Shown here in pieces: positions 8,102 through 15,631 of a stretch of 38,814 bases of DNA. This DNA is from RPQK01 sp041946865 (GTDB lineage: Bacteria > Acidobacteriota > UBA6911 > RPQK01): NCBI GenBank assembly GCA_041946865.1, contig JBHGBF010000021.1, positions 1 to 38,814 of the forward strand. The letters are read 5' to 3'. The position numbers and the translations under genes were made by a program. A model generated the notes under the pieces. The model searched no databases and had not been told where the DNA came from. It saw only the letters and a program-made list of their open reading frames with translations. Positions within the stretch are counted from its first letter, which is position 1. Each line of letters begins with the position of its first letter.

Positions 8102-9601
8102 TCAACTGGTTGCGGGCGGCAGATAATTCTTTGCCAGTTCTACGAAACTCGCGACCTGCTCCTGCTGCCAGGCCTCGCTGCGGTCCAGTTCCTGGGCCAT
8201 GATCGCCGCGACCTCCGGCGCGATCTCGATGGCCGCCCGGGCATCAAGAAAGAGAGCCCGGGTTCGTCGAGCGAGCACATCCTCGACCGTGCACGCCATC
8301 TCCTCCCGGACTCCCCGCAACACGTCCTGACGCGTGTCCGTCAGGGAGTGATGAAGCCTTTCGGCGGGTTCGCCTCCGCCTCCGTTTTCCGCTCCTTCGA
8401 TCCGGAGGTCATACGTGCCGCCGCCCCGTCGGCGTTCAATGCCGCCCGTCTTTTCCACGGCATTAACCGCGTCCTCTCCCATCTTCCTGTAGGTAGTCCA
8501 CTTGCCGCCGACCAGCGAGACGAGACCCGAATTGGAAAGCAGGATCTGATGATCACGCGACAGGCGGGAGGTTGGTCCCTGTTTCGTCGAAACCAGGGGA
8601 CGTATACCGGCAAACATACTCAGGATGTCGGAGGCTTGGGGCGCCTTGCTCAGGTACTGGGCTGCGTGGCGGAGCAGGAAATCCACTTCTTCGGCGAGCG
8701 GGACAGGCTCAAGCGAAACCTCTTCCAAGGGCACGTCCGTAGTGCCGATCAGCAGGCGCTTGTGCCAGGGAATGGCGAACAGCATCCTGCCGTCTTCCGT
8801 TTTCGGGACCATCAGGGCGGTACTTGCGGGCAGAAACGAGGAGTCGAGGACGATGTGCGTCCCCTGGCTGGCAGCTAGCACCGGAGATTCGCTGGCGTCG
8901 TCCAAACGACGAATCCGATCTGCAAAGATTCCGGTGGCGTTGACCGTGACCCGCGCCGCGACCTCATAGACTTCGCCCGACAGCACGTCCTTGACAACCG
9001 CGCCCATCGTCTTTCGTCCGGCTTTCAACAACGAAACGACCTGGACATAATTAGCAACTACCCCGCCGAGAGCGGTGATGCTCTGGGCGAGGGAAATCGC
9101 CAGCCGGGAGTCGTCAAACTGCGCGTCGTGGTAGAGGACACCGCCTTTCAGGCCTTGGGTTTTGATGCCGGGGAGTCGCTTGATGGTTTCAAGGCGTGAC
9201 AAGATGCGCGACTTCCCCAGGCTGAGGCGGCCGGCAAGAAGGTCGTACAGCTTCAGGCCGGGGCCGTAAAAGCCAAAATCGCGCCACCGGTAAAGGGGGA
9301 CCACAAAGGCGAGGTCGTGAACCAGCTGGGGCGCATTCCGGATGAGTCGGCCGCGTTCGCGCAAGGCATCACGCACCAGTGTGAAATTGCCCTGGCGGAG
9401 ATAGCGGACACCGCCATGGATGAGTTTCGTGCTGCGGCTGGACGTCCCCTTCGAAAAATCGTGTTGTTCGACCAGCAGCGTCCGATAGCCGCGCGTGACG
9501 GCCTCGAGAGCGACTCCAAGCCCGCTGGCGCCGCCGCCGATGACGAGCAGGTCCCATCGACGGCGCTCCTGGATCTGCTGGAGGGCATGGTCACGTTTCA
9601 T
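8102..9601 (-). CDS. glpD: Aerobic-type glycerol-3-phosphate dehydrogenase (FAD)
   Basis: Membrane-associated flavoprotein that oxidises glycerol 3-phosphate to DHAP and passes electrons to quinone. About 499 residues from the ATG at 9601; in-frame ATGs at 9613 and 9637 are also possible and none has a clear ribosome site. The N-terminal dinucleotide fold is DLLVIGGGASGLGVALEAVTRG, followed by the GlpD signatures TSSRSTKLIHGGVRYL and FAGIRPLV. The C-terminal GlpD-type helical domain is present, so this is not a truncated form. Paired with glpK it completes glycerol to DHAP conversion. Confidence 0.92.
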   Translation of the reverse strand: MKRDHALQQIQERRRWDLLVIGGGASGLGVALEAVTRGYRTLLVEQHDFSKGTSSRSTKLIHGGVRYLRQGNFTLVRDALRERGRLIRNAPQLVHDLAFVVPLYRWRDFGFYGPGLKLYDLLAGRLSLGKSRILSRLETIKRLPGIKTQGLKGGVLYHDAQFDDSRLAISLAQSITALGGVVANYVQVVSLLKAGRKTMGAVVKDVLSGEVYEVAARVTVNATGIFADRIRRLDDASESPVLAASQGTHIVLDSSFLPASTALMVPKTEDGRMLFAIPWHKRLLIGTTDVPLEEVSLEPVPLAEEVDFLLRHAAQYLSKAPQASDILSMFAGIRPLVSTKQGPTSRLSRDHQILLSNSGLVSLVGGKWTTYRKMGEDAVNAVEKTGGIERRRGGGTYDLRIEGAENGGGGEPAERLHHSLTDTRQDVLRGVREEMACTVEDVLARRTRALFLDARAAIEIAPEVAAIMAQELDRSEAWQQEQVASFVELAKNYLPPATS

Positions 9602-9649
9602 GAGAGTGCCCATACTTCTTTCGAGGGGCCGGGTCACATGTCCGTCCTA

Positions 9650-9665
9650 CCCGCCGGAGGGCGGG
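9650..9665. other. Short GC-rich hairpin between ptsI and glpD
   Basis: CCCGCC (9650-9655), a 4-nt loop, then GGCGGG (9660-9665). It lies between the ptsI stop and the glpD start on the leftward transcript. There is no T-run in the direction of transcription, so it is not a canonical terminator. Confidence 0.35.
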
Positions 9666-9710
9666 CAATCCCAAACGGCGGGCTGCAGAAGCGCAACCTC
9701 CCCTTGCGTT

Positions 9711-11546
9711 CTACGGCGCAATTAGGCCCTGGGCGCCGCCCGCAGCCTGTTTCTCCCAGGTCTTCACAGGTATCAGGCGATCTTCCACAAACCGGCTCAC
9801 CGCTTCAATAGTCGGTAAGCCAAGCAGTTGCTCGACGTGATCTCGCGCCTCGCTGTAGCTTGTGCCGCGGATGACGCGTTTCAACAAAGCGAGTCCCCGC
9901 AAGTGCAGGGACAGGTGTTGAAAGCCAAGACCGATGAGAATGTAGGCATAAAGAGGCTGGGATGCCAGTTCACCGCAGATATAAGCGGTCTTGCCCGCCC
10001 GCAAGGACGCTTCCGCCACCGTTTTCAGGCTCATCAAGACGGCGGGATGCAACGGATTAAACAGGTCGGCAACCAGGTCGTCCGCCCGCGCGGCCGCGAG
10101 CGTGTACTGGATGAGATCGTTCGTGCCCACGGCGGCGAAATCAGCCTGGCTGAGGATCGCGTCAAGCGTCAGGATTGCAGCCGGGACTTCGAGCATGACG
10201 CCGATCTCAAGCGGCTCCTGGAACACCATCCCTTCTTTCTGCAGCTCTGCCCGGACCTCGTCGATCGCCTGCCGGCCCTTGACCATCTCATCAACGCTGG
10301 CAACCATCGGGAAAACAATCTTCAGGTTTCCGTATTGGCTCGCGCGCAACGCGGCCCGCAGCTGCACACGGAAGACTTCCGGGTGCTTCAGACTGAGCCG
10401 GATTCCGCGTAGTCCAAGGGATGCCTTGTCGGCGCGGGCCTGGCCCGGTGAGATCAAGCCCGGTTCGCCGGTATCCAACGTCCTGAGAATGACCGGTTTA
10501 CCGCCAGCCGCGAGAGCCAGGCCCCGGTAGACCTCGAACTGCGCCTGCTCAGTCACGAGCGAGTTGGACACCATGACCCGCGCTCGCCGGCCAGACCGGC
10601 GCAGCTCCGCCGCGGAGCTCTTGACGAACATGAACTCGGAACGCGAGAGCCCGACTCCCTCCGCTCCCTGGCCCAGACCAGACAGGATCTCGGCTTCCGT
10701 CTCCGTATTGAGATACAGGTGGACGGGCCGGCCGTCAGCCGTCAGAAACGGGCCGGCATCATGCTCTTCCCCGGCCGCCGTTGCCTTTTCCACACAGGCC
10801 TGGCAGCGCCGCACCACGCGACGATTAGGGTTTCGATAGACCACTCCCTCGTAACCGTCGACCAGAATCGTGTCCCCGGTGTGGACAAGCTGAGCCAGAT
10901 TCTCGATGCCGGAAACCATCGGGATCTGGTATGAGCGGGCGATAATCGTGGCGTGCGAAGTTGTCCCGGCCTTGGTCACTACCAGGCCCTTAATGCGCTC
11001 GAGCTGGTAATCGGCAAGTACCGAGAGCGTCACCTCGGGAGCTACCAGAATCAGGGCATCCGGCAGTTGACCGTTCTTGCCGTTGACCTCGGTCAGATTG
11101 GCCAGCAGCCGATCCTCGACGTCCTTCAATTCGGACCCCCTTTCCTGAAAGAAGGGATCCTGCAGGGACCGGAACAAGGAAAGCCACTCCTCGGCGGCCT
11201 CGCGAATCGCGCGCTCTGGGCTGCACAGGTGGCGGACAATACGCTCCTGGATCTCGGTCCGAAAGCGCTGGTCTTCGAGGATCAGCAGCTGAACATCGGC
11301 GATATAGGCGCGCTCCTTCCCAACCAGGGCCTCGAGCCTGCGTTTGATGCTCGTCAATTGATTGTGCGACTGCTCGACCGCTTCCTGAAAACGTCGCAGC
11401 TCCTGATCCACTTCGCTCCGGGAGATGCGCAGGCGATAGAAGGACGGAGCAAACGACTCCGCCTGGTAGGCCGTCCCGACAATGACACCGGGCGACAGGG
11501 ATATTCCCTGCAGCTTGCATGAGGCCAGGTCACGTTCTCGCTTCAT
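9711..11546 (-). CDS. ptsI: Phosphoenolpyruvate-protein phosphotransferase (enzyme I)
   Basis: First PTS enzyme: autophosphorylates from PEP and passes phosphate to HPr. 611 residues, somewhat longer than the 575 of enteric EI. The phosphohistidine segment is AGTTSHATIIARSYQIPMV with His198. The PEP-binding barrel shows LDTGEPGLISPGQARADKASLGLRGIR, GTNDLIQYTLAAAR and the ICGELASQPL cysteine near the C-terminus. The start ATG overlaps the HPr stop as ATGA (11543-11546), so the two are coupled. There are no sugar-transport EIIB/C/D genes in the window, which favours a regulatory role. Confidence 0.94.
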   Translation of the reverse strand: MKRERDLASCKLQGISLSPGVIVGTAYQAESFAPSFYRLRISRSEVDQELRRFQEAVEQSHNQLTSIKRRLEALVGKERAYIADVQLLILEDQRFRTEIQERIVRHLCSPERAIREAAEEWLSLFRSLQDPFFQERGSELKDVEDRLLANLTEVNGKNGQLPDALILVAPEVTLSVLADYQLERIKGLVVTKAGTTSHATIIARSYQIPMVSGIENLAQLVHTGDTILVDGYEGVVYRNPNRRVVRRCQACVEKATAAGEEHDAGPFLTADGRPVHLYLNTETEAEILSGLGQGAEGVGLSRSEFMFVKSSAAELRRSGRRARVMVSNSLVTEQAQFEVYRGLALAAGGKPVILRTLDTGEPGLISPGQARADKASLGLRGIRLSLKHPEVFRVQLRAALRASQYGNLKIVFPMVASVDEMVKGRQAIDEVRAELQKEGMVFQEPLEIGVMLEVPAAILTLDAILSQADFAAVGTNDLIQYTLAAARADDLVADLFNPLHPAVLMSLKTVAEASLRAGKTAYICGELASQPLYAYILIGLGFQHLSLHLRGLALLKRVIRGTSYSEARDHVEQLLGLPTIEAVSRFVEDRLIPVKTWEKQAAGGAQGLIAP

Positions 11547-11818
11547 TTCGGTTCCTGAAAATTCTCCTGAACCAGTTGGACCAGCTCGGCAATGGCTGCG
11601 TCCTCGTCCCGGCCCTCAGCTGTGATCTGCAGCTCGGTGCCGCAGGAAGCAGCCAAGAGCATCACTCCTAGTATGTCCTTCCCGTCTGTCTCTTTGGTGT
11701 TGCTGAGCGAGGTGAGCTTGATCTGCGATTCGAAACGCGAAGCTGTTCTGACCAGCCGGGCCGCCGCGCGGGCGTGCAGGCCCAGCCGGTTTTCTACGCG
11801 AATAACTCTGCGTAACAC
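11543..11818 (-). CDS. ptsH: PTS phosphocarrier protein HPr
   Basis: Relays phosphate from enzyme I to EIIA. The 91-residue protein has the active His15 in RLGLHARAAARLV. At the position aligned with the regulatory Ser46 of Firmicutes HPr (KSIMGVM) it reads KDILGVM with Asp48, so it lacks the residue phosphorylated by HPr kinase. It sits 28 bp downstream of the EIIA gene and overlaps ptsI by 4 bp. Confidence 0.94.
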   Translation of the reverse strand: MLRRVIRVENRLGLHARAAARLVRTASRFESQIKLTSLSNTKETDGKDILGVMLLAASCGTELQITAEGRDEDAAIAELVQLVQENFQEPK

Positions 11819-11846
11819 CGTTTCACCATCGATTTTAGAGCCGGCA

Positions 11847-12263
11847 TTACTCCCCTAACAACTCGCTGGCAATCGAGATCTGCTTCTGTCCCTGTTCCTT
11901 GACCAACGACGCCAATTCCGACACTGTCTCTGTTCCGGCCTGCTGAGCCAACTTGATCACCATGGGGAGGTTCACACCGGTGACAATCTCGAGCTCACCT
12001 TTTCGAAGAAACGACAAAGCGATGTTCGACGGCGTCCCCCCGAACATGTCAGTCAGGATAATGACACCCTTGCCTTGGTTAACGGTCTGAATCGCCTGCT
12101 CAATCTCTTTTTTCGACTCGTTGACGTCGACATGCCACCCGATCGAGACGGGGACGATGTGGGTTATCTCTCCAACGATTAACTCGGCGGCAGCGACGAG
12201 CTCGCTTGCCAGTTGTCCATGGGTGACAACCAGGACGCCGACGAGCGATTGATCCGTTGTCAT
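11847..12263 (-). CDS. PTS EIIA component, mannose/fructose-sorbose family
   Basis: Accepts phosphate from HPr on a histidine; as a stand-alone domain it probably has a signalling role. 138 residues from the ATG at 12263, which overlaps the rapZ stop as ATGA (12260-12263). The fold signature is VGVLVVTHGQLASELV with the likely phosphoacceptor His15, then ILTDMFGGTPSNIALSFL, the second conserved motif of EIIA-Man. The frame is open further upstream to 12476, but that part lies inside rapZ. Similar lone EIIA-Man genes occur between rapZ and ptsH in many deltaproteobacteria and acidobacteria. Confidence 0.92.
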   Translation of the reverse strand: MTTDQSLVGVLVVTHGQLASELVAAAELIVGEITHIVPVSIGWHVDVNESKKEIEQAIQTVNQGKGVIILTDMFGGTPSNIALSFLRKGELEIVTGVNLPMVIKLAQQAGTETVSELASLVKEQGQKQISIASELLGE

Positions 12264-13138
12264 CTTAAATGCAGATCTCGGTGAATCAGGTTTATTTTGC
12301 GGCCTTCGTTCGCCAGGCGTTTCCTCAGTTCGTTCGCCAGCAAGACAGACCGGTGCCGCCCTCCGGTACAGCCAATTCCAATTGTCAGGTAGCTTTTCCC
12401 TTCTCTCGAATAGCGCGGGAGAAGGTATTCTAACATATCCTGAATCTTCTCTAGTATTTCCTGCGTTTCCTGGCAACCGGCCATATACTGGCAGACCTCG
12501 GGGTCATTGCCCGTCAGCGGCTTCAGCTCGGGGACAAAATTCGGGTTGGGCAGAAAGCGGACGTCGAAGACCAGATCGGAATTGTACGGCAGTCCATGCT
12601 TGAAGCCGAAACTGATGATTGTCACGTTAAGCTGCTCGGCGGCTTCAGTCTGTTGGAAGCTGTCATAGATCAGGCGTCGGAGGTCGTGAACGCTGAAGTC
12701 GCTGGTATCGATAACCAGGTCGGCCATTGCCCGGATCTCGCTCAGTTTTCGCCGTTCGGCCTGGATGCCGTCGGTCAACGACCGGTGCTGAGCCAGCGGA
12801 TGGACGCGTCTGGTTTCGCTGTATCGCCGGGCGATAACGTCGTCAGAAGCGTCGACGAAAATAATGGTGGTCCTGAAAGGATTCTGTTTCAGACTGGTGA
12901 AAAGCGCCTTCATCCCTGCCGTGGATTCTCCCAGGCGCATGTCTATCACCACGGCCAACTGGCTGATCTTGCCGCCGGAGACCGCCGACAATTCGAGAAG
13001 GCGGGGAATCAGCGCGGTAGGCAGGTTGTCGACGCAGAAATAGCCAATGTCCTCAAAGGCCTTGTGGACAGTCCTTTTCCCGGAACCGCTCATCCCGGTG
13101 ATAACAACGAGCGATTTCAGTTCTGGAACGGCTTTCAA
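12260..13138 (-). CDS. rapZ: RNase adapter / nucleotide-binding protein RapZ
   Basis: P-loop protein; in enteric bacteria it binds glucosamine-6-phosphate and guides decay of the GlmZ small RNA, elsewhere its role is less clear. The N-terminal Walker A is VITGMSGSGKRT and is followed by EDIGYFCVDNLP. The C-terminal domain ends GIGCTGGRHRSVLLANELRKRL, the family signature. The best start is a TTG at 13138 preceded by GGAAAGGG, giving 292 residues (family about 285-300). The ATG at 13192 would add residues translated from the adjacent palindromic repeat. It is coupled to the EIIA gene by overlap. Confidence 0.92.
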   Translation of the reverse strand: MKAVPELKSLVVITGMSGSGKRTVHKAFEDIGYFCVDNLPTALIPRLLELSAVSGGKISQLAVVIDMRLGESTAGMKALFTSLKQNPFRTTIIFVDASDDVIARRYSETRRVHPLAQHRSLTDGIQAERRKLSEIRAMADLVIDTSDFSVHDLRRLIYDSFQQTEAAEQLNVTIISFGFKHGLPYNSDLVFDVRFLPNPNFVPELKPLTGNDPEVCQYMAGCQETQEILEKIQDMLEYLLPRYSREGKSYLTIGIGCTGGRHRSVLLANELRKRLANEGRKINLIHRDLHLR

Positions 13139-13152
13139 CGTTACCCTTTCCG

Positions 13153-13284
13153 CGTCTTTTATCCACGAACCAACACAAACCAACACGAACACGAAACCGG
13201 GAACCGCGCCGCCCGGTTCAGGTCGTGTGTGTTGGTTCGTGGATATGTTCGTCTTGGTTCGTGTTGGTTCGTGGATAAAAGACG
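13153..13284. repeat. Family A intergenic palindrome, copy 2
   Basis: The 37-bp arms (13153-13189 and 13248-13284) are inverted copies with two mismatches. The right side holds consecutive 10-bp units GTTCGTCTTG, GTTCGTGTTG, GTTCGTGGAT, and an extra partial copy (GTGTTGGTTCGTGGATA) lies at about 13229-13245. It fills the gap between the rpoN stop and the rapZ start exactly. This is where hpf and hprK stand in many related operons. Confidence 0.88.
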
Positions 13285-13290
13285 CCGGTT

Positions 13291-14733
13291 CTAGAACAAG
13301 ACCGTCATTTTCCGCTCACGGGACCCCGGGACGTGCATCTGATCCCGGTACTTGGCGACGGTGCGTCGCGTTATCTGAATGCCCTCTTGGTTCAGGATAC
13401 GGGCAATCTTCTGATCGGACAGAGGCTTCGATGAATTCTCGTTCCCGATGATCCGCTTGATTCTTTCCTTGACATGAACAATCGAGAGATTCTCGCCGTC
13501 CGCGCTCTCCACTCCAACCGTAAAAAACTTCCGGAGCTCAATGACACCTTGCGGCGTGTGGGCATATTTGTTCGCGACCACGCGGCTGATGGTCGAGGAA
13601 TGCACCCCCAGTTCCTCCGCGACATCCTTGATGAGCATCGGTTTCAGGTACATCAAGCCGCGGTCCAGAAAGTCGCGTTGCCGATTCACGATGCACTGGC
13701 AGACGCGGAAAATCGTCTGCTGCCGCTGGTCGACGCTCTTCAACAGTTCCAAAGCTGAGCGGAAACGCTCCTTGATGAAACTCTTCGTGTCTTTTGACAC
13801 GTTCTGTTCCTTGAGCATCTCCCTGTAAGCCCGGTTGAGCTTGAGCCGCGGCAGGCCGTCGTCATTCAGCGCAATCTGATACTCGTCGTTGACTTTATAG
13901 ATGTAAACGTCCGGCTGAACGTAAACCGGCTTCTCGGAGCTGTATTTCTGACCCGGCTTGGGTGAAAAATGCCGGATTGTCTCGAGTGCTTTGGAGATGT
14001 CCTCGTACTCGCAGCCCAGTTCCTTGCTGATTTCCTTGAATTTCTTTTGCTGTATTAGCGGCAAGTAGCCCTGGACCAGCTTCTCCGCAAGCGATCCGCC
14101 TAAATTGGCAGCCTGGATCTGAATCAGCAGACACTCCCGCAGGTCGCGAGCCCCAACCCCCGTCGGATCGAGACTCTGGACCACGGAAAGCGCGCGCTCC
14201 ACCTCTTCGAGGGGCACCGACAGAGTCGACGCGATCTCGTCGACCTGCACCGTCAAATACCCGTCGGCGTTGATATTCCCGATAATAAAGTCCGCGGTGG
14301 GTCGCAGTGACGGAGAGACATCCGACAGGTTCAACTGCCAGGTCAGATGATCACTGAGCGTCGACGGGCTGGCCAGGAACAAGTCAAATGACGGACGGTC
14401 GTCGTCACTCTCGCGCTCCCGGTTGTTTGAAGGACTGTAGGAGGATCCGAGATATTCGTCGAAGAAGTACTCGTAGTCGAAATCCTCGTAAGTGTCACCC
14501 TGCTCCTGTTCGGCCTTCTGTTGTTCGACCGGCTTTTCAGGCGCTTCAAAGTCAGAGCTCTCCTGGACCTCCTCGAGAACCGGGTTCTCCGCCAACTCCT
14601 GATTGAGCAATTCGGAGAGCTCGAGCCTGCTGAGAGTCAGCAGCTCGATCTTCTGGAGAAGGGACGGAGTCATGGCCAACCTTTGCGTCAGCCGAACGCT
14701 CAAAGTTGGTCTTAACTGTCCTCGTCTAACCAT
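13291..14733 (-). CDS. rpoN: RNA polymerase sigma-54 factor
   Basis: Sigma factor for -24/-12 promoters that need enhancer-binding ATPases. The 480-residue protein has all three regions. The N-terminal activator-interacting part is LTQRLAMTPSLLQKIELL, followed by an acidic stretch (about 50-100), a core-binding and cross-linking domain (SSTISRVVANKYAHTPQGVIELRKFF), and the RpoN box as RRTVAKYRDQMHVPGS near the C-terminus. It is 26 bp downstream of lptB, a conserved neighbourhood. No enhancer-binding regulator is in the window. Confidence 0.96.
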   Translation of the reverse strand: MVRRGQLRPTLSVRLTQRLAMTPSLLQKIELLTLSRLELSELLNQELAENPVLEEVQESSDFEAPEKPVEQQKAEQEQGDTYEDFDYEYFFDEYLGSSYSPSNNRERESDDDRPSFDLFLASPSTLSDHLTWQLNLSDVSPSLRPTADFIIGNINADGYLTVQVDEIASTLSVPLEEVERALSVVQSLDPTGVGARDLRECLLIQIQAANLGGSLAEKLVQGYLPLIQQKKFKEISKELGCEYEDISKALETIRHFSPKPGQKYSSEKPVYVQPDVYIYKVNDEYQIALNDDGLPRLKLNRAYREMLKEQNVSKDTKSFIKERFRSALELLKSVDQRQQTIFRVCQCIVNRQRDFLDRGLMYLKPMLIKDVAEELGVHSSTISRVVANKYAHTPQGVIELRKFFTVGVESADGENLSIVHVKERIKRIIGNENSSKPLSDQKIARILNQEGIQITRRTVAKYRDQMHVPGSRERKMTVLF

Positions 14734-14759
14734 CCTAAACTCGCGTACTCCTTAGGTTT

Positions 14760-15500
14760 TTAGTATAGTCGGAAATGTTCGCCCAGGTAAACTTTCCTCA
14801 CATCCAGATCCGACGAGAGCATCTCCGGCGTGCCGGAACGAAAGATGGCCCCTTCCTTTATGATATACGCTCTGTCGGTGATCTTGAGAGTCTCCCGGAC
14901 GTTGTGATCCGTGATCAGCACACCAATGTTCTTCGACTTAAGCTGCATGACAATTCGCTGGATGTCCAGCACCGCCAAGGGATCGATTCCCGCAAAGGGC
15001 TCGTCCAAAAGCATGAATGACGGTCCGATCACGAGCGAGCGGGCTATTTCCAGCCGGCGGCGCTCGCCTCCGGAGAGCGTGTAAGCCGGGCTTTTCCGCA
15101 AGCCCGCGATGCCGAACTCGTCCAGCAGCTCGCTCACCTTCTGGTCCGCCATGCCGTGCTTCATCTGGAGCGTCTCGGCAATCGCGTACAGATTGTCCTC
15201 GACCGAGAGCTTACGGAAGACAGACGGTTCCTGCGGCAGGTAGCCAATACCCTTTCGGGCCCGGACGTACATGGGCAGGGCCGTAATATCCTGCCCATTC
15301 AAATAGACAGCCCCTGTTTCCGGAGTCAGGAGTCCCACCACCAGGTAGAAGGTCGTGGTTTTCCCTGCGCCGTTCGGTCCGAGCAGGCCGACAACTTCGC
15401 CCGCGCTGATCTCGAGGCTGACATCCCGAACGACCGTGCGTCCCCGGAACGACTTGAACAAATGCGTCGCTTCGAGTTTCGCTTTGACCTCCTGGAGCAT
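14760..15500 (-). CDS. lptB: LPS export ABC transporter ATPase LptB
   Basis: Drives lipopolysaccharide extraction from the inner membrane with LptF/LptG. 246 residues with Walker A GPNGAGKTTTFY, Q-loop LPQEPSVFRKLSVEDN (an LptB-type signature), ABC motif LSGGERRRLEIARSL and Walker B FMLLDEPFAGIDPLAV. The start ATG at 15500 lacks a clear ribosome site. The gene follows the LptC/LptA-like protein, separated by a family A palindrome. The LptF/G permeases are not in the window. Confidence 0.95.
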   Translation of the reverse strand: MLQEVKAKLEATHLFKSFRGRTVVRDVSLEISAGEVVGLLGPNGAGKTTTFYLVVGLLTPETGAVYLNGQDITALPMYVRARKGIGYLPQEPSVFRKLSVEDNLYAIAETLQMKHGMADQKVSELLDEFGIAGLRKSPAYTLSGGERRRLEIARSLVIGPSFMLLDEPFAGIDPLAVLDIQRIVMQLKSKNIGVLITDHNVRETLKITDRAYIIKEGAIFRSGTPEMLSSDLDVRKVYLGEHFRLY

Positions 15501-15531
15501 ATGGCACCGGCGCCGTGTAGTCTTTGTTTTC

Positions 15532-15608
15532 TATCCACGAACCAACCCAGCGAACCAACAGGAACAAAAAGGCCTTTGTTCGTGTTGGTTCGGGTTGGTT
15601 CGTGGATA
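15532..15608. repeat. Family A intergenic palindrome, copy 3
   Basis: The left arm (15532-15568) and right arm (15575-15608) are inverted copies with a 3-bp insertion and one mismatch, and only 6 bp between them. The right arm again reads GTTCGTGTTG, GTTCGGGTTG, GTTCGTGGAT. It lies between the LptC/LptA-like gene and lptB on their shared leftward transcript. Confidence 0.88.
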
Positions 15609-15631
15609 AAAAACCATGGCTACTTTCGGGT

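Noticed and set aside
6589..9601. glpK/glpD as part of the microcompartment pathway
   Set aside because: They handle glycerol to DHAP and the aldolase would also give DHAP, but they lie over 20 kb from the BMC operon with no shared regulatory site visible.
9638..9710. Rho-independent terminator after ptsI
   Set aside because: The CCCGCC/GGCGGG hairpin has no T-run in the direction of transcription.
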